DNA from: Serripes groenlandicus
Taxonomy: Eukaryota; Mollusca; Bivalvia; Cardiida; Cardiidae
Direction of reading: 5' to 3'
DNA: 64,000 bases
Assembly (NCBI GenBank): GCA_031761405.1
Contig: JASEVX010000003.1
Location: 67,991,044-68,055,043 of the forward strand
The notes below the pieces were generated by a model. It had not been told where the DNA came from. It was given only the letters and a program-made list of their open reading frames with translations, and made no database searches. The position numbers were made by a program, and so were the translations under genes. The first letter of the stretch is position 1. Each line of letters starts with the position of its first letter. Positions 24,588 through 36,752 of the stretch are shown in pieces.

Positions 24588-24798
24588 TTAACGCCTTTTG
24601 ATGCCTCTGCAGCATATGATTTTTGAAAACATTGCGACAAAAGGAGAAATTGCTCATGATGAGCAATTTCGCCTTTTGCCACAATGTTTTCAACTTTATT
24701 CAATAATTGTTATTTCATTTATAGAGAGTTTTCATATTATTTACTAAATGTCTTCAAAGTCGTCTGCTGGAGAGATGCTGTACGTGGGAAATCGTTAA
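24588..24798. mobile_element. MITE family C copy
   Basis: GATGCCTCTGCAGCATATG arm, perfect core GAAATTGCTCATGATGAGCAATTTC, AAAGTCGTCTGCTGGAGAG arm. The outer ends are worn (TTTTAACGCC, GTGGGAAATCGTTAA). Confidence 0.75.
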
Positions 24799-24849
24799 AA
24801 GAATCGTCTGTTTTAAAAAATTATCCAATAGAAAAATGGCTTATAGACT

Positions 24850-24992
24850 CAACCTCTAAAGGTGGAATATTCATTTTGATAAGGAGTTGAAAACATTGTG
24901 AGAAAAGAAGAAAATGCCCTTTTTCAATTAATTCTCCTTTTCCCAACTTGGTTTTACGCGTTGAATGACGTTTGTAACAGATTAAGGGTTAA
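24850..24992. mobile_element. Partial MITE family C copy
   Basis: AAAACATTGTGAGAAAAGAAG, AATTCTCCTTTTCCCAAC and AGATTAAGGGTTAA survive. The left part is lost. Confidence 0.5.
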
Positions 24993-25189
24993 ATCAGTAC
25001 GTGACACATTCTCATTTGAACAGACTCTTCAATAATTGCCAACATTCTGTCCTTATTGTGTGGCTGTTAGGCAAACATTAAAGATACATATCTAGTGTAA
25101 CGGCCATGCAGTTTTGAAAAGACTTGAACGCTGGAAGTAATGGCTGCCCTCCTTGGTAGTCATGGTTACAGGGTTAGTATTACGACTGA

Positions 25190-25292
25190 CTGGCTGGTGT
25201 TAGGATAAATGGACCAATAGTACTGGTATTTTTCACAGGAAATGCTGTGATATAACTGAACAATTGTTGAAATCCGCGTAAAACACCGAAAA
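25190..25292 (+). repeat. SINE tail fragment
   Basis: CAATAGTACTGGTATTT, GCTGTGATATAACTGAACAA and GCGTAAAACACC match the 3' part of the SINE family in plus orientation. The tRNA head is missing. Confidence 0.55.
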
Positions 25293-25383
25293 TAACTAGT
25301 GCAGTTTGGACTGTGTCAGAAGTGATATCAGAGTTCTGAAGTTGAGACACAATTTTATATGACACGTCACTCGTAGCACATTT

Positions 25384-27703
25384 ACCTATTTTGATGATAT
25401 TGAAGCGGGGAGGACTGACGTATGTATTATTTACCTACAGTTACGGTCCATACATGGTGACGTCTGTCGATATTACAGCGAGGAGGACTGACGTATGTAA
25501 TATTTACCTACAGTTACGGTCAATACATGGTGACGTCTGTCGATATTACAGCGGGGAGGACTGACGTATGTATTATTTACCTACAGTTACGGTCAATACA
25601 TGGTGACGTCTGTCGATATTACAGCGGGGAGGACTGACGTATGTATTATTTACCTACAGTTACGGTCAATACACGCTGACGTCTGTCGATATTACAGCGG
25701 GGAGGACTGACGTATGTATTATTTACCTACAGTTACGGTCAATACATGGTGACGCCGGTCGATAGGACGATATTACAGCGGGGAGGACTGACGTATGTAA
25801 TATTTACCTACAGTTACGTTCAATACATGGTGACGCCTGTCGATTTGACGATATTGAAGCGGGGAGGACTGACGTAAGTATTATTTACCTACAGTTACGG
25901 TCAATACATGGTGACGTCTGTCGATATTACAGCGAGGAGGACTGACGTATGTATTATTTACCTACAGTTACGGTCAAAACATGGTGACGTCTGTCGATAT
26001 TACAGCGGGGAGGACTGACGCATGTAATATTTACCTACAGTTACGGTCAATACATGGTGACGTCTGTCGATATGACGATATTAAAGCGGGGAAGACGGAC
26101 GTATGCACTATTTACCTACAGTTACGGTCAATACATGGTGACGTCTGTCGATATGACGATATTAAAGCGGGGAGGACGGACGTATGCACTATTTACCTAC
26201 AGTTACGGTCAATACATGGTGACGTCTGTCGATATTACAGCGGGGAGGACTGACGCATGTAATATTTACCTACAGTTATGGTCAATACATGGTGACGTCT
26301 GTCGATATTACAGCGAGGAGGACTGACGTATGTAATATTTACCTACAGTTACGGTCAATACATGGTGACGTCTGTCGATATTACAGCGAGGAGGACTGAC
26401 GTATGTAATATTTACCTACAGTTACGGTCAATACATGTTGACGTCTGTCGATATTACAGCGGGGAGGACTGACGCATGTAATATTTACCTACAGTTACGG
26501 TCAATACATGGTGACGCCTGTCGATATGACGATATTAAAGCGGGGAGGACGGACGTATGTAATATTTACCTACAGTTACGGTCAATACATGGTGACGCCT
26601 GTCGATATGACGATATTACAGCGGGGAGGACGGACGTATGCACTATTTACCTACAGTTACGGTCAATACATGGTGACGTCTGTCGATATAAGAGCGGGGA
26701 GGACTGACGCATGTATCTTTTACCTACAGTTACGTTCAATACATGGTGACGCCTGTCGATTTGACGATATTGATGCGGGGAGGACTGACGTATGTATTAT
26801 TTACCTACAGTTACGGTCAATACATGGTGACGCCTGTCGATATGACGATATTAAAGCGGGGAGGACGGACGTATGCACTATTTACCTACATTTACGGTCA
26901 ATACATGGTGACGTCTGTCGATATTACAGCGGGGAGGACTGACGCATGTAATATTTACCTACAGTGACGGTCAATACATGGTGACGTCTGTCGATATGAC
27001 GATATTAAAGCGGGGAGGACGGACGTATGCACTATTTACCTACAGTTACGGTCAATACATGGTGACGTCTGTCGATTTGACGATATTGAAGCGGGGAGGA
27101 CTGACGTATGCACTATTTACCTACAGTTACGGTCAATACATGGTGACGTCTGTTAATTTGACGATATAGAAGCGGAGTGGACTGACGTATGTATTATTTA
27201 CCTACAGTTACGGTCAATAAATGGTGACGTCTGTCGATATTGAAGCATGTACTTTTTACCTACAGTTACGGTCAATACATGGTGACGCCTGTTGAGTTGA
27301 CGATATTGAAGCGGAGAGGACGGACGTATGTATATTATTTACCTACAGTTACGGTCAATACATGGTGACGCCTGTCGAGTTGACGATATTGAAGCGGGGA
27401 GGACTGACGTATGTATATTATTTACCTACAGTTACGGTCAATACATGGTGACGTCTGTCGATATTACAGCATGTAATATTTACCTACAGTTACGGTCAAT
27501 ACATGGTGTGACGTCCGTCGATTTGACGATATTGAAGCGGGGAGGACTTTGATATTGAAGTATGTATTATTTGCCTACAGTTACGGTCAATACATGGTGT
27601 GACGTCCGTCGATTTGACGATATTGAAGCGGGGAGGACTTTGATATTGAAGCATGTATTATTTACCTTCAGTTACGTTCAATACATGGTGACGTCCGTCG
27701 ATT
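25384..27703. repeat. 73/81-bp tandem array, about 30 copies
   Basis: The basic unit is ATTTACCTACAGTTACGGTC-AATACATGGTGACGTCTGTC-GATATTACAGCGGGGAGGAC-TGACGTATGTATT (73 bp). A longer form with an extra GACGATATT-type insertion before AAAGCGG is 81 bp, and runs of the two are interleaved. Open frames such as those containing YLQLRSIHGDVCRY arise only where 81-bp units adjoin and break at 73-bp units, arguing against coding. Both edges have truncated, diverged units. Confidence 0.95.
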
Positions 27704-27999
27704 TGGGGTCTTGTTGCATCTCAATAAGGGGATAACATAACGGGATATGGTAGCGACACCTTTGAGGGTACAATTGTTGTTCTTTGGCTTTCGGGGTATC
27801 TGAGTGTATACTATATGTGCGCGTACAGTAAAAACTTTGGTGAAGCTGTGTATATCAAGAGGCTCACGTGATTCTTTCACTGTACAATGATAAACCAGAC
27901 TTTAAATATCAATGCATCTGCGTACAGTGGAGACTCTGGTAGACATGTCCATCTGCACAGTGACATACACGTCTTCCCTTTTCGAATACAAGACTTTCA

Positions 28000-28175
28000 G
28001 GGGCGTAGCTAGGGTCTACAGAGTGTGTACTCAAATTTTTTAGGAGGGTCCGGGGGCATACTCCTCCGAGAATATTTTCCCCTCTATATCGTCTGTGGTG
28101 ATTTCTGGGAGCTTTTTAGTAGCCAAATATGACTGATCTTGATGGTGAAATAAACGTATTTTCTAGGAAGTTTTG
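28000..28175 (+). mobile_element. GGGGCGTAGCTAGG dispersed element
   Basis: AGGGGCGTAGCTAGGGTCTA, TGTGTACTCAAATTTTTTAG and GGGTCCGGGGGCATACTCC are the conserved phrase of a repeat I recognise from many marine invertebrate genomes. The right boundary is approximate. A related end pair surrounds the MITE at 60446-60774. Confidence 0.6.
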
Positions 28176-28552
28176 AGATACTAAAATGTGTTGCGTTTGT
28201 CATTTTGCGTCAAATCTATCAATTCAGATCGTTTTTTTTTTTTATAGTTACGCCTACCCCATGTCAATTATCTTGATTTCTCTTCGTCCTTACTAAGTAC
28301 ATTAATTTAAGGTAATGACTTTTAAAACATCCCTTTTACACTCTATATACATGTGTGAGTTTTACAAATTAAAAACAAAAGACAAAGGCCAGTATATTAA
28401 TTGAATGTATGTACATTTTTATTTAAGCGAAATTCATACTGTATCTAGTCTAAACAGTAAAATAGAGAACCCTTCTATTGAATTGGTAAATGTAGTCTGG
28501 TTCCTTACATCCTATGATATATTTACGCAGTAATAAGACGAAGAAGCCACGT
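28176..28552. other. Spacer without recognised features
   Basis: AT-rich sequence with a short poly-T run. No supportable gene. Confidence 0.4.
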
Positions 28553-28554
28553 CC

Positions 28555-28700
28555 CGTATTCACTAAACTTATCAATTTAGATTTTTGACTAAATCTAAAT
28601 CTTAATATTTAGTCCACGTTTTACATTTAATCCGTATTCACCAAAGCGTTTTAAACCGATCTCAATTTAGTCTAGTTTGTAAATGTCGTAAGCGGCCGCG
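28555..28700. repeat. Inverted-repeat element with CCGTATTCACTAAAC start
   Basis: CGTATTCACTAAACTTATC and later CCGTATTCACCAAAGCG, with AAATTTAGTC-like inverted segments, resemble the foldback family at 61537. The extent is uncertain. Confidence 0.4.
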
Positions 28701-29252
28701 CAGCAACTCTGGTTCCCGAATCAAGTTAGGAGCTAAAATAAAAGACAGTACCATTCATCTATAGTCTATTTATAGATTTTCCTTTTTTTTTTTTTTTTTT
28801 ATCGTAATTTCACATACATTTTTCATTTGTTCAGTACATACTTGATTCAAAGTTAATTGTGAGTACAATTGTCATCGCAAAATGCAGACATGAAAATATT
28901 TAAACCACAGAAATATTTGTTTCAAGAACAATTTCGTTCTTTTTCGCTGTTGTAGTTTCACATTCATGAATCTCGCGGTAAACACGATATCGGTGTATTT
29001 TGCCTAGCCGACAACATGTTTTATCACGGATGCGATGTGAACATCCAGAAAACTTAAATGAAATTAAATATTCTGGTTCTTACAAACAAAGTGTGATCGG
29101 ATTAACTGAACTGTATTTAACTTATCACTGTAAATGTAGACAGCATTTCAATTCTTACATCAACTGGTAAATTTACAGTTTGAGAAATGAATTCAAGTAC
29201 ATTTTCATGCACTGGTTTAACGTTTTCAACAAAAATTGAAACTAGTTCCTTT
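28701..29252. other. Spacer without recognised features
   Basis: Holds an ~18-base T run at about 28782. No supportable gene. Confidence 0.4.
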
Positions 29253-29475
29253 GTTAAGCCTTTCCCACGTACAACAGATATGTAGCACATTAAGTAAAAA
29301 TTGGAATATCTTGCTAAATGAAGGTATAATTTATGGACATAAAGTAGAAAACATCATAGCAAAAGGATACATTCCTCGTGATCCATTTCTCTTTTTGTCA
29401 CAATGTTTTCAAAAGTCGCTGCAGCTCTTGTCAGTCTTTCGGATTACGTGTACATTGAAATACGTTTCCATGATT
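29253..29475. mobile_element. Degenerate MITE family C copy
   Basis: TTAAGCCTTTCCCACGTACA, AGCAAAAGGATACATTCC and TTTTTGTCACAATGTTTTC keep the order of the family. Confidence 0.55.
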
Positions 29476-29539
29476 TTATAAATGCTAATCACGACACGAG
29501 TTTACATCAGTTTCGTCAACTCGAGATTGTTCGTTAGCT

Positions 29540-29845
29540 TTGATTTTCAATTGCTCAATTTGCCACAATAATTTCAACTCTTTTCAATTATCTAACTATC
29601 ATTTATAGAGATTTTCTATGTTTTGTACTTGGTGATTTTAAAGTGTGTGGGTAAACATCATTGAAATCATTGTGGCAAAAGGAGAAATTGCCCATAATGA
29701 GCAATATCTGCATTTGCCACAATAATTTCAACACTTTTCAATTATCATACGATCATTTATAGAGATTTTTTATATTTTTTACTTGATAATTTCAAAGTCG
29801 TCTACTGCGGATTTGTTTTATGTGGGAAACCCTTATCCACTATCA
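29540..29845. repeat. Two tandem partial MITE family C right arms
   Basis: TTTGCCACAATAATTTCAAC followed by TTTATAGAGATTTT occurs at about 29557 and 29713, roughly 156 bp apart. Only the second is followed by GTCGTCTACTGCGG and a worn end. Confidence 0.6.
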
Positions 29846-30395
29846 TGACTTACGGATACAAACGAAAACAGATTTTCTGTGTGTCAGCAGTATTTGATGA
29901 AACATTATCATAACAGGCCGTGTTCAATACAAATAGTTGATTGTTTTTGGTACTAATTTAAATAATCAGTTTAACTCATTCACTTAAAACACAGACCCTG
30001 CCAGGTTAAATATCCTACATAAAACTTATATCTTCAATAACCGATATCAGCATTACTGACTACAGATTAAATTGTTCTAATGTTTGTTGATTTAAATGAT
30101 CTTTTTTCTTATTTCTTCATGTGAAACGAAATATTGCGGCTTCTCTTTGATGCTTTGCATCAAACATCCGTCTTGTTGCAGATTTAAACTTTTTAAAATT
30201 TGAGTAATGGAGACAATGTGTACACAGCTGCGTATTTTTCGTACAGTCAGATACGCGACTACAAGTTGTTTTTTTTAACTTATTTATTTTACATCGATTG
30301 CGAAACAAGCTTTAAGCTTATATTATTCACGCTCGATGTCTGCTTCCTGGAGACTTAACCAGTACTCGCACCGTTTGTGTGAACAAATCCCAAAG
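29846..30395. other. Spacer without recognised features
   Basis: AT-rich, no supportable gene or repeat. Confidence 0.4.
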
Positions 30396-30462
30396 GCAGA
30401 ACCCGCTCATCACGGGATTCGAACCCGGGACCTTTCGTACAAGAGGCCGACGCTCTTACAAG
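30396..30462 (-). repeat. tRNA-like SINE head fragment
   Basis: The minus strand gives GGTCCCGGGTTCGAATCCCG (B-box-like) after AAGAGCGTCGGCCTCTTG. It lacks a matching acceptor stem, so it is not called as a functional tRNA. Confidence 0.5.
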
Positions 30463-30738
30463 TTATGAAGAGTACCGGGTCCCGAAACTATATAACATCT
30501 GAAAACGATCTCTTGTGCTCTTAAATGAACTCCTTTCTCCAAATTAAACTTCTGATTGGTCTATTTCGAGAATTAATTTTATTATTTTTTAATTTTGGAT
30601 CCTGACGTCAAATTCTGCCAACAAAACTAGAAATGTAGCCCCATTTACAATTATATGATATCATTGCGTACTGGATTTCCATGAAAAACAAACACGGCGA
30701 ACTAAATGAGTATTAGAAGTTGCATATATGTATTAAAC

Positions 30739-30909
30739 ATGAGAAAATCAACATTATGGCCTCTGCGTAATGTATCGACCGAGATCAGCCTACGCAGTCC
30801 GCACAGACTGATCCGGGCCGACACATTCCGTCTCAGGGGGATAGAGGTATAGAGTAATGATTCCTGAAACAGAAAATCCACAGGAGGCGAAAAGTGGCTA
30901 TCCGGGTTC
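30739..30909 (-). mobile_element. MITE family A, truncated on the right
   Basis: ATGAGAAAATCAACATTATGG through GGAGGCGAAAAGTGGCTATC is present in reverse orientation. The GAGCCGTCCCGC terminus at left has a deletion and the right third is missing. Confidence 0.75.
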
Positions 30910-31376
30910 TGTGACAGGATTAACTTGTTCCATCAGCATGCAATGAGGACTTGGGAAAGCCAGTACATTCATTCCCACAGTCTCACAAGAATAAACGCTT
31001 TCCACTTATATTCAGTATAGACACGGTACGTAACCAATGACAAAACGCACGAGTTACAGTTCAACGAGTGTAACTATAGACGCCTGCCATATCCACGTAT
31101 GTAATCTAGCTACGGAGATGCAAGAAGACCCTAAATCTTCGGACAAAGCTTATTTTTTGGTTTTCCGATTTACCAACATATTCGTCTGCAACGCCTCAAC
31201 ATTTGACAACTTATTCTTATTTTCTGTACTGAAGTTAATTTGATTTATATTCTTTTTTCTATACGGACAATGTAAAAATTGTGATAATAGTTATATTATA
31301 GACGTTTATACAATATCAAAGACAGTAAGTGGTCGTTTGGGAATTCAGGAACTACATCTGGTTAGTGGATGTATTG
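30910..31376. other. Spacer without recognised features
   Basis: The plus-strand open frame at 31037-31243 has no recognisable domain and no splice or start support, so it is not called. Confidence 0.4.
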
Positions 31377-33708
31377 TACCGATAGACGCGACCGGTTCAC
31401 AGAAAAAAACAATATGCATCCATTTGCGACCAGTATAGATCGTGACCGGTTCAACCGAAAAAAACAATATGCATCCATTTGCGACCAGTATATATCGTGA
31501 CCGGTTCACAGAAAAAAACCAATATGCATCCATTTGCGACCAGTATAGATCGTGACCGGTTCACAGAAAAAAAAAATATGCATCCATTTGCGACCAGTAT
31601 AGATCGTGACAGGTTCACAGAAAATAGCAATATGCATTCATTTGCGACCAGTATAGATCGTGACCGGTTCACAGAAAATAGCAATATGCATTCATTTGCG
31701 ACCAGTATAGATCGTGACCGGTTCACAGAAAAAAACAATATGCATCCATTTGCGACCAGTATAGATCGTGACCGGTTCACAGAAAAATTCAATATGCATC
31801 CATTTGCGACCAGTATAGATCGTGACAAGTTCACAGAAAATAGCAATATGCATTCATTTGCGACCAGTATAGATCGTGACCGGTTCACAGAAAAAAACAA
31901 TATGCATCCATTTGCGACCAGTATAGATCGTGACCGGTTCACAGAAAAAAACAATATGCATCCATTTGCGACCAGTATAGATCGTGACCGGTTCACAGAA
32001 AAAAACAATATGCATCCATTTGCGACCAGTATAGATCGTGACCGGTTCACAGAAAATAGCAATATGCATTCATTTGCGACCAGTATAGATCGTGACCGGT
32101 TCACAGAAAATAGCAATATGCATTCATTTGCGACCAGTATAGATCGTGACCGGTTCACAGAAAATAGCAATATGCATTCATTTGCGACCAGTATAGATCG
32201 TGACCGGTTCACAGAAAAAAACAATATGCATCCATTTGCGACCAGTATAGATCGTGATCGGTTCACAGAAAAAAACAATATGCATCCATTTGCGACCAGT
32301 ATAGATCGTGACCGGTTCACAGAAAAAACCATTATGCATCCATTTGCGACCAGTATAGATCGTGACCGGTTCACAGAAAAAACCAATATGCATCCATTTG
32401 CGACCAGTATAGATCGTGACCGGTTCACAGAAAAAAACAATATACATCAATTTGCGACCAGTATAGATCGTGACCGGTTCACAGAAAAAAACAATATGCA
32501 TCCATTTGCGACCAGTATAGATCGTGACCGGTTCACAGAAAAAACCAATATGCATCCATTTGCGACCAGTATGGATCGTGACCGGTTCACAGAAAAAAAC
32601 AATATGCATCCATTTGCGACCAGTATAGATCGTGACAGGTTCACAGAAAATAGCAATATGCATTCATTTGCGACCAGTATAGATCGTGACCGGTTCACAG
32701 AAAATAGCAATATGCATTCATTTGCGACCAGTATAGATCGTAACCGGTTCACAGAAAAAAACAATATGCATCCATTTGCGACCAGTATAGATCGTGACCG
32801 GTTCACAGAAAAACTCAATATGCATCCATTTGCGACCAGTATAGATCGTGACAAGTTCACAGAAAATAGCAATATGCATTCATTTGCGACCAGTATAGAT
32901 CGTGACCGGTTCACAGAAAAAAACAATATGCATCCATTTGCGACCAGTATAGATCGTGACCGGTTCACAGAAAAAAACAATATGCATCCATTTGCGACCA
33001 GTATAGATCGTAACCGGTTCACAGAAAAAAACAATATGCATCCATTTGCGACCAGTATAGATCGTGACCGGTTCACAGAAAATAGCAATATGCATTGATT
33101 TGCGAACAGTATAGATCGTGACCGGTTCACAGAAAATAGCAATATGCATTCATTTGCGACAAGTATAGATCGTGACCGGTTCACAGAAAAAAACAATATG
33201 CATCAATTTGCGACCAGTATAGATCGTGACCGGTTCACAGAAAAAGACAATATGCATCCATTTGCGACCAGTATAGATCGTGACAAGTTCACAGAAAGTA
33301 GCAATATGAATTCATTTGCGACCAGTATAGATCGTGACCGGTTCACAGAAAAAACCAATATGCATTCATTTGCGACCAGTATAGATCGTGACCGGTTCAC
33401 AGAAAAAACCAATATGCATCCATTTGCGAACAGTATAGATCGTGACCGGTTCACAGAAAATAGCAATATGCATTCATTTGCGACCAGTATAGATCGTGAC
33501 CGGTTCACAGAAAAAAACAATATACATCCATTTGCGACCAGTATATATCGTGACCGGTTCACAGAAAAAAACAATATGCAGCCATTTGCGACCAGTATAG
33601 ATCGTGACCGGTTCACATAAAATAGCAATATGCATTCATTTGCGACCAGTATAGATCGTGACCGGTGCCACAGAAAATAACAATCTGAAGCCATTTGCGA
33701 CCAGGCCC
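31377..33708. repeat. 54-bp tandem array, about 43 copies
   Basis: The unit is ATGCATCCATTTGCGACCAG-TATAGATCGTGACCGGTTCA-CAGAAAAAAACAAT (54 bp). Two linked versions alternate: CATCCA with AAAAACAAT, and CATTCA with AAATAGCAAT. A rare GACAAGTTC variant occurs at 31822 and 32848, exactly 1026 bp (19 units) apart, along with its neighbours, showing a duplicated block. The frame is open for 539 codons on plus and up to 329 on minus because 54 is divisible by three and the unit lacks stops. There is no supported start, splice or domain. Confidence 0.97.
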
Positions 33709-33895
33709 CGATTCCACCAACAATACTTAGCGCTAAGTATTACTTAAACTAAGGATTTTCATTAGTTTAAGGAAAAACACATTCCACCAATGTTTTTTCA
33801 CTAAGTAAAAAACTTAAATACTTAACAAATATCGTGAAGTTTACTACGGACGTCTACTAACCTCATACTTAAATACTTAAGGGAACAAAACGGCT
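33709..33895. mobile_element. Partial foldback MITE with TTAGCGCTAA core
   Basis: GATTCCACCAACAATACTTA, the perfect 18-bp palindrome ATACTTAGCGCTAAGTAT (33723-33740), a second ATTCCACCAATG and CTTAAATACTTAA phrases match the family at 61537-61815. It starts exactly where the 54-bp array ends. Confidence 0.6.
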
Positions 33896-34252
33896 GCTCG
33901 AATGAGACGCCGTTATCGTCGAATGCCAGAAAGAATAGTTATTCCCCGTCCAGTATAGCTTGGGATTTACCTATGCATACGCGCAGTTTGAGCTGACTCT
34001 CACACTATTCAAAATATTCATAACAAATATCAATAAACTTCTGAGAAATACGGACATTTTTCACCGCATAGCATGAGAGAACAAGCAAATCCTTTTTCGG
34101 CGATAGCTGACTAACGTGGGTTTTGACCTACATGTTAAACAAATGATATCGATTGTAGACCAATCAAATGTTGTATTACATAATACACCTCTTGAGAGCC
34201 TCGCGTAATCTCAAGTCATGTGATGAATTCTCTGCCTTGATCGGAATTGACA
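33896..34252. other. Spacer without recognised features
   Basis: No supportable gene or repeat. Confidence 0.35.
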
Positions 34253-34332
34253 TCATGTCGCGCTAGTGTTACGGATGTTGACTTGGATTGTCAAGTGAAA
34301 GGTCTGTGGTTCGCTTCCCGGCAAAGGCAAGC
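34253..34332 (+). repeat. tRNA-like SINE head
   Basis: GTCGCGCTAGTGTTACGG then GTCTGTGGTTCGCTTCCCGG resemble A and B boxes at the right spacing. No clear cloverleaf. Confidence 0.35.
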
Positions 34333-34534
34333 TTTTTCTTCTCTCTCTCATTCATATCAAAACCAAAGTATATTTATAAACCAAATATTACATAGCTAAC
34401 GTTACTTTTTTCTGTCATTCTAATAAGTAAGATAAAATATCAAATTATATGCGCATGTTCCATTTCTTAGTGTTTTCTCATATTGATCGCCGTTTATCTT
34501 TTTTAACGGTATTTCTTATTCTTTCATAATTAGC

Positions 34535-34750
34535 GTAACCCTATCCCTCATACAGACGCTTTATGACGCCTCTGCAGCAGACGACTTTTGAAAACATCGT
34601 GGCAAATGGAGAAATTGCTCATAATGAGCGAGTTTTCCATTTGCCACAACGTTTTCAAGTGCATGAAATGATTAAACTTTCATATTTTCCATATTTTTGC
34701 GGTACCGTTTTCAATGTCGTCTGCTGCAAATGTGTTGTATGTTGGAATGT
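34535..34750. mobile_element. MITE family C copy
   Basis: GTAACCCTATCCCTCATACAG left end, GACGCCTCTGCAGCAGACGA arm, core GAAATTGCTCATAATGAGCG, right arm GTCGTCTGCTGCAAATGTG. The right terminus is worn. Confidence 0.8.
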
Positions 34751-34845
34751 TCATAGAGGCACCAGTTAGTTCATTATTTGATCACGCCTATTCTACCACT
34801 GTTAGATATATCAAGACGATATTTAAAACGTACCAGAAGAAATGT

Positions 34846-35255
34846 TTAACCCTCTCAATCTTGCAGACCCATTTGGCGTATTCCAACAGATTTCTTTTTT
34901 GAAAACATTGTAGCAAAAGAAGAAATTGCTCAAAATGAGCAATTTCTACTTTCGCAACAAAGTTTTCAATGGTTACACTTTCTTTTAAGACATTATCCTT
35001 AATTTTGTCTAAATGTTTTTAACTCTTTCAGCGCCAAAAGGCAATATTGAACTTTTTGCAAACAATACTGATTCAGGTGAGTCAGCTCGTCATTGTTTGC
35101 CTTGTATTTATCCAAATATTACGAAACTCTTACAACATATGAAATAGAGTCGCCCGAATTTGAACATGAAATAGTCTACTTTAAATAATTCGGCGCTGAA
35201 AGAGTTAAAGTCGTCTGCAGCAGGAAAACAAATGTATATGCAGGAAAAAGTTTTA
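34846..35255. mobile_element. MITE family C copy split by a family B insertion
   Basis: Left part 34846-35018 (TTAACCCTCTCAATC, GAAATTGCTCAAAATGAGC) and right part 35209-35255 (AGTCGTCTGCAGCAGG) are the two halves of one family C element, interrupted by the family B copy at 35019-35208. The join at TTAA restores the expected order of the family. Confidence 0.75.
35019..35208 (+). mobile_element. MITE family B inserted inside family C
   Basis: TTAACTCTTTCAGCGCC and CGGCGCTGAAAGAGTTAA ends. The central hairpin is cut short (CAGGTGAGTCAGCTCG then directly CATTGTTTGCC). TTAA at both ends is consistent with a target duplication. Confidence 0.85.
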
Positions 35256-35485
35256 TAATAAAGGTTTCCCCTTGCGACGATAACGTAATTTGTAATGGTT
35301 TATTATCTGTGTTTAGTTGCTGGTATATATTAACGTATAAACAATGGTTCATGTTGGAGTGGGAGAATCACCTCCCATCAAATATATTCCAACCGTTTGA
35401 TGTCCGTATCATAGAAACGAATATCCGTCGTACTAAAATGGGGACCATTCGCTAAACAATACTATCTTCTTCTGACATATTCAAT

Positions 35486-35699
35486 TTAACTCTTTCAGCG
35501 CCAAAGGCAACATTGAGGTTTTTGCAAACAATATAGATACAGGTGAGTCAGCTCGTGACGAGCTGTCTCACCTGACATCAGCATTGTTTGCCTTTTATCT
35601 ATTAAAATAGTCCCAAACCTTTATTGCATGAGAAATGGAAGCTTCCGATTTTGAACATGTAAGAGTCTACTTTAAACAATTTGGCGCTGAAAGAATTAA
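35486..35699 (+). mobile_element. MITE family B, full-length copy
   Basis: TTAACTCTTTCAGCGCC to TTGGCGCTGAAAGAATTAA, with hairpin GGTGAGTCAGCTCGTGACGA / GAGCTGTCTCACC. Confidence 0.88.
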
Positions 35700-35890
35700 A
35701 CAGGACCCTAAATTCCAAAGTAACGCCATTCTCATTCGGCCAAACCACATGATTTGATCTCTCCGAACTTTTTGACTTCAGAATTAAAATTTTAGTTTAT
35801 TTAGAATTGTTGGTATAATTAGTATTGAGCCTGGTTATTTTCACTGGTCGCTATCATAACCACTTGCATTGTTTGTTTGGTTGATGCGCT

Positions 35891-36109
35891 AGCCTTTCCC
35901 ACATGCAGACGCTTTATGACGCCTCTGCAGCAGACGACATTTGAAAACATCATGTTTAAAGGAGAAGTTGTTCATGATGAGAATGTCTCAGTTTGCAACA
36001 ATCTTTTCAACTCTTTTCAATAATAAAACATATATTTATAGAGATATTTTACCTAGATATTTTCGAAATCGTCTGCAAAAGATTTCGCGGCTATATGTAG
36101 AAAAGGGCC
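35891..36109. mobile_element. MITE family C copy, worn ends
   Basis: AGCCTTTCCCACATGCAGAC, GACGCCTCTGCAGCAGACGA and AATCGTCTGCAAAAG arms around a damaged core. Confidence 0.7.
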
Positions 36110-36752
36110 AAGATCATACCACTGTTTTTAACGTCAATATTCGCTACCTATTCTTCTAACATTCTAATTCTTAAATTGATTAAAAATAATTCGAATTACA
36201 TTATAAATTAACACAGTTACACAGTTACTGATTGGTCAATCCATCGACGTCCATGTATGATTAGACCAATCGTAATTTCTGTAACATTGTGAATTCAGAA
36301 TAAGCAATCCCTTCAACTAGTATTATCGTCCTTGACCTTTGAAAATATCTTGCATATTAGTAGCGTCTTGCGTTTTGATGTCAACGGAAACACGTCATGA
36401 TAAATTAGCGTGAAGCAAATGAGGCTACCGGTTAATTAATTGTCAAAAAAGGCATCTTGAACTAAATTACATGTAAACGGACATTGAAGGCTGTGACAAT
36501 TCCTAGGCTCGCCTGAGTCTCCATTGTACGCTGATGCATTCATAATTCAAATCGCTAGTCGCGGCTCATATCTATGAAGTGGGCTAAGAATCAACATTGA
36601 GAAGCGAGCAGTGCACATCATTTTAAGTCAGCACGAGTGTGCCGGTCGATGTTGGTCTGTGTTGTTTGCATATACCGCTTATGGTCATGTATGGGATGCT
36701 ATAATATGCTTTTAAAAGTCGCTTAACGGGTTAAATGGTTATTGATTGATCG
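36110..36752. other. Spacer without recognised features
   Basis: No supportable gene or repeat. Confidence 0.4.

Noticed and set aside
25981..27552. Overlapping frames with YLQLRSIHGDVCRY repeats
   Set aside because: They exist only across 81-bp units and fail at each 73-bp unit; satellite artefacts.
30396..30462. A functional tRNA gene on the minus strand
   Set aside because: Strong B-box phrase but no complete cloverleaf; better explained as SINE.
31479..33098. 539-codon open frame on the plus strand
   Set aside because: It lies wholly within a 54-bp tandem array, with equally long frames on the opposite strand and no domain, start context or splice signals.
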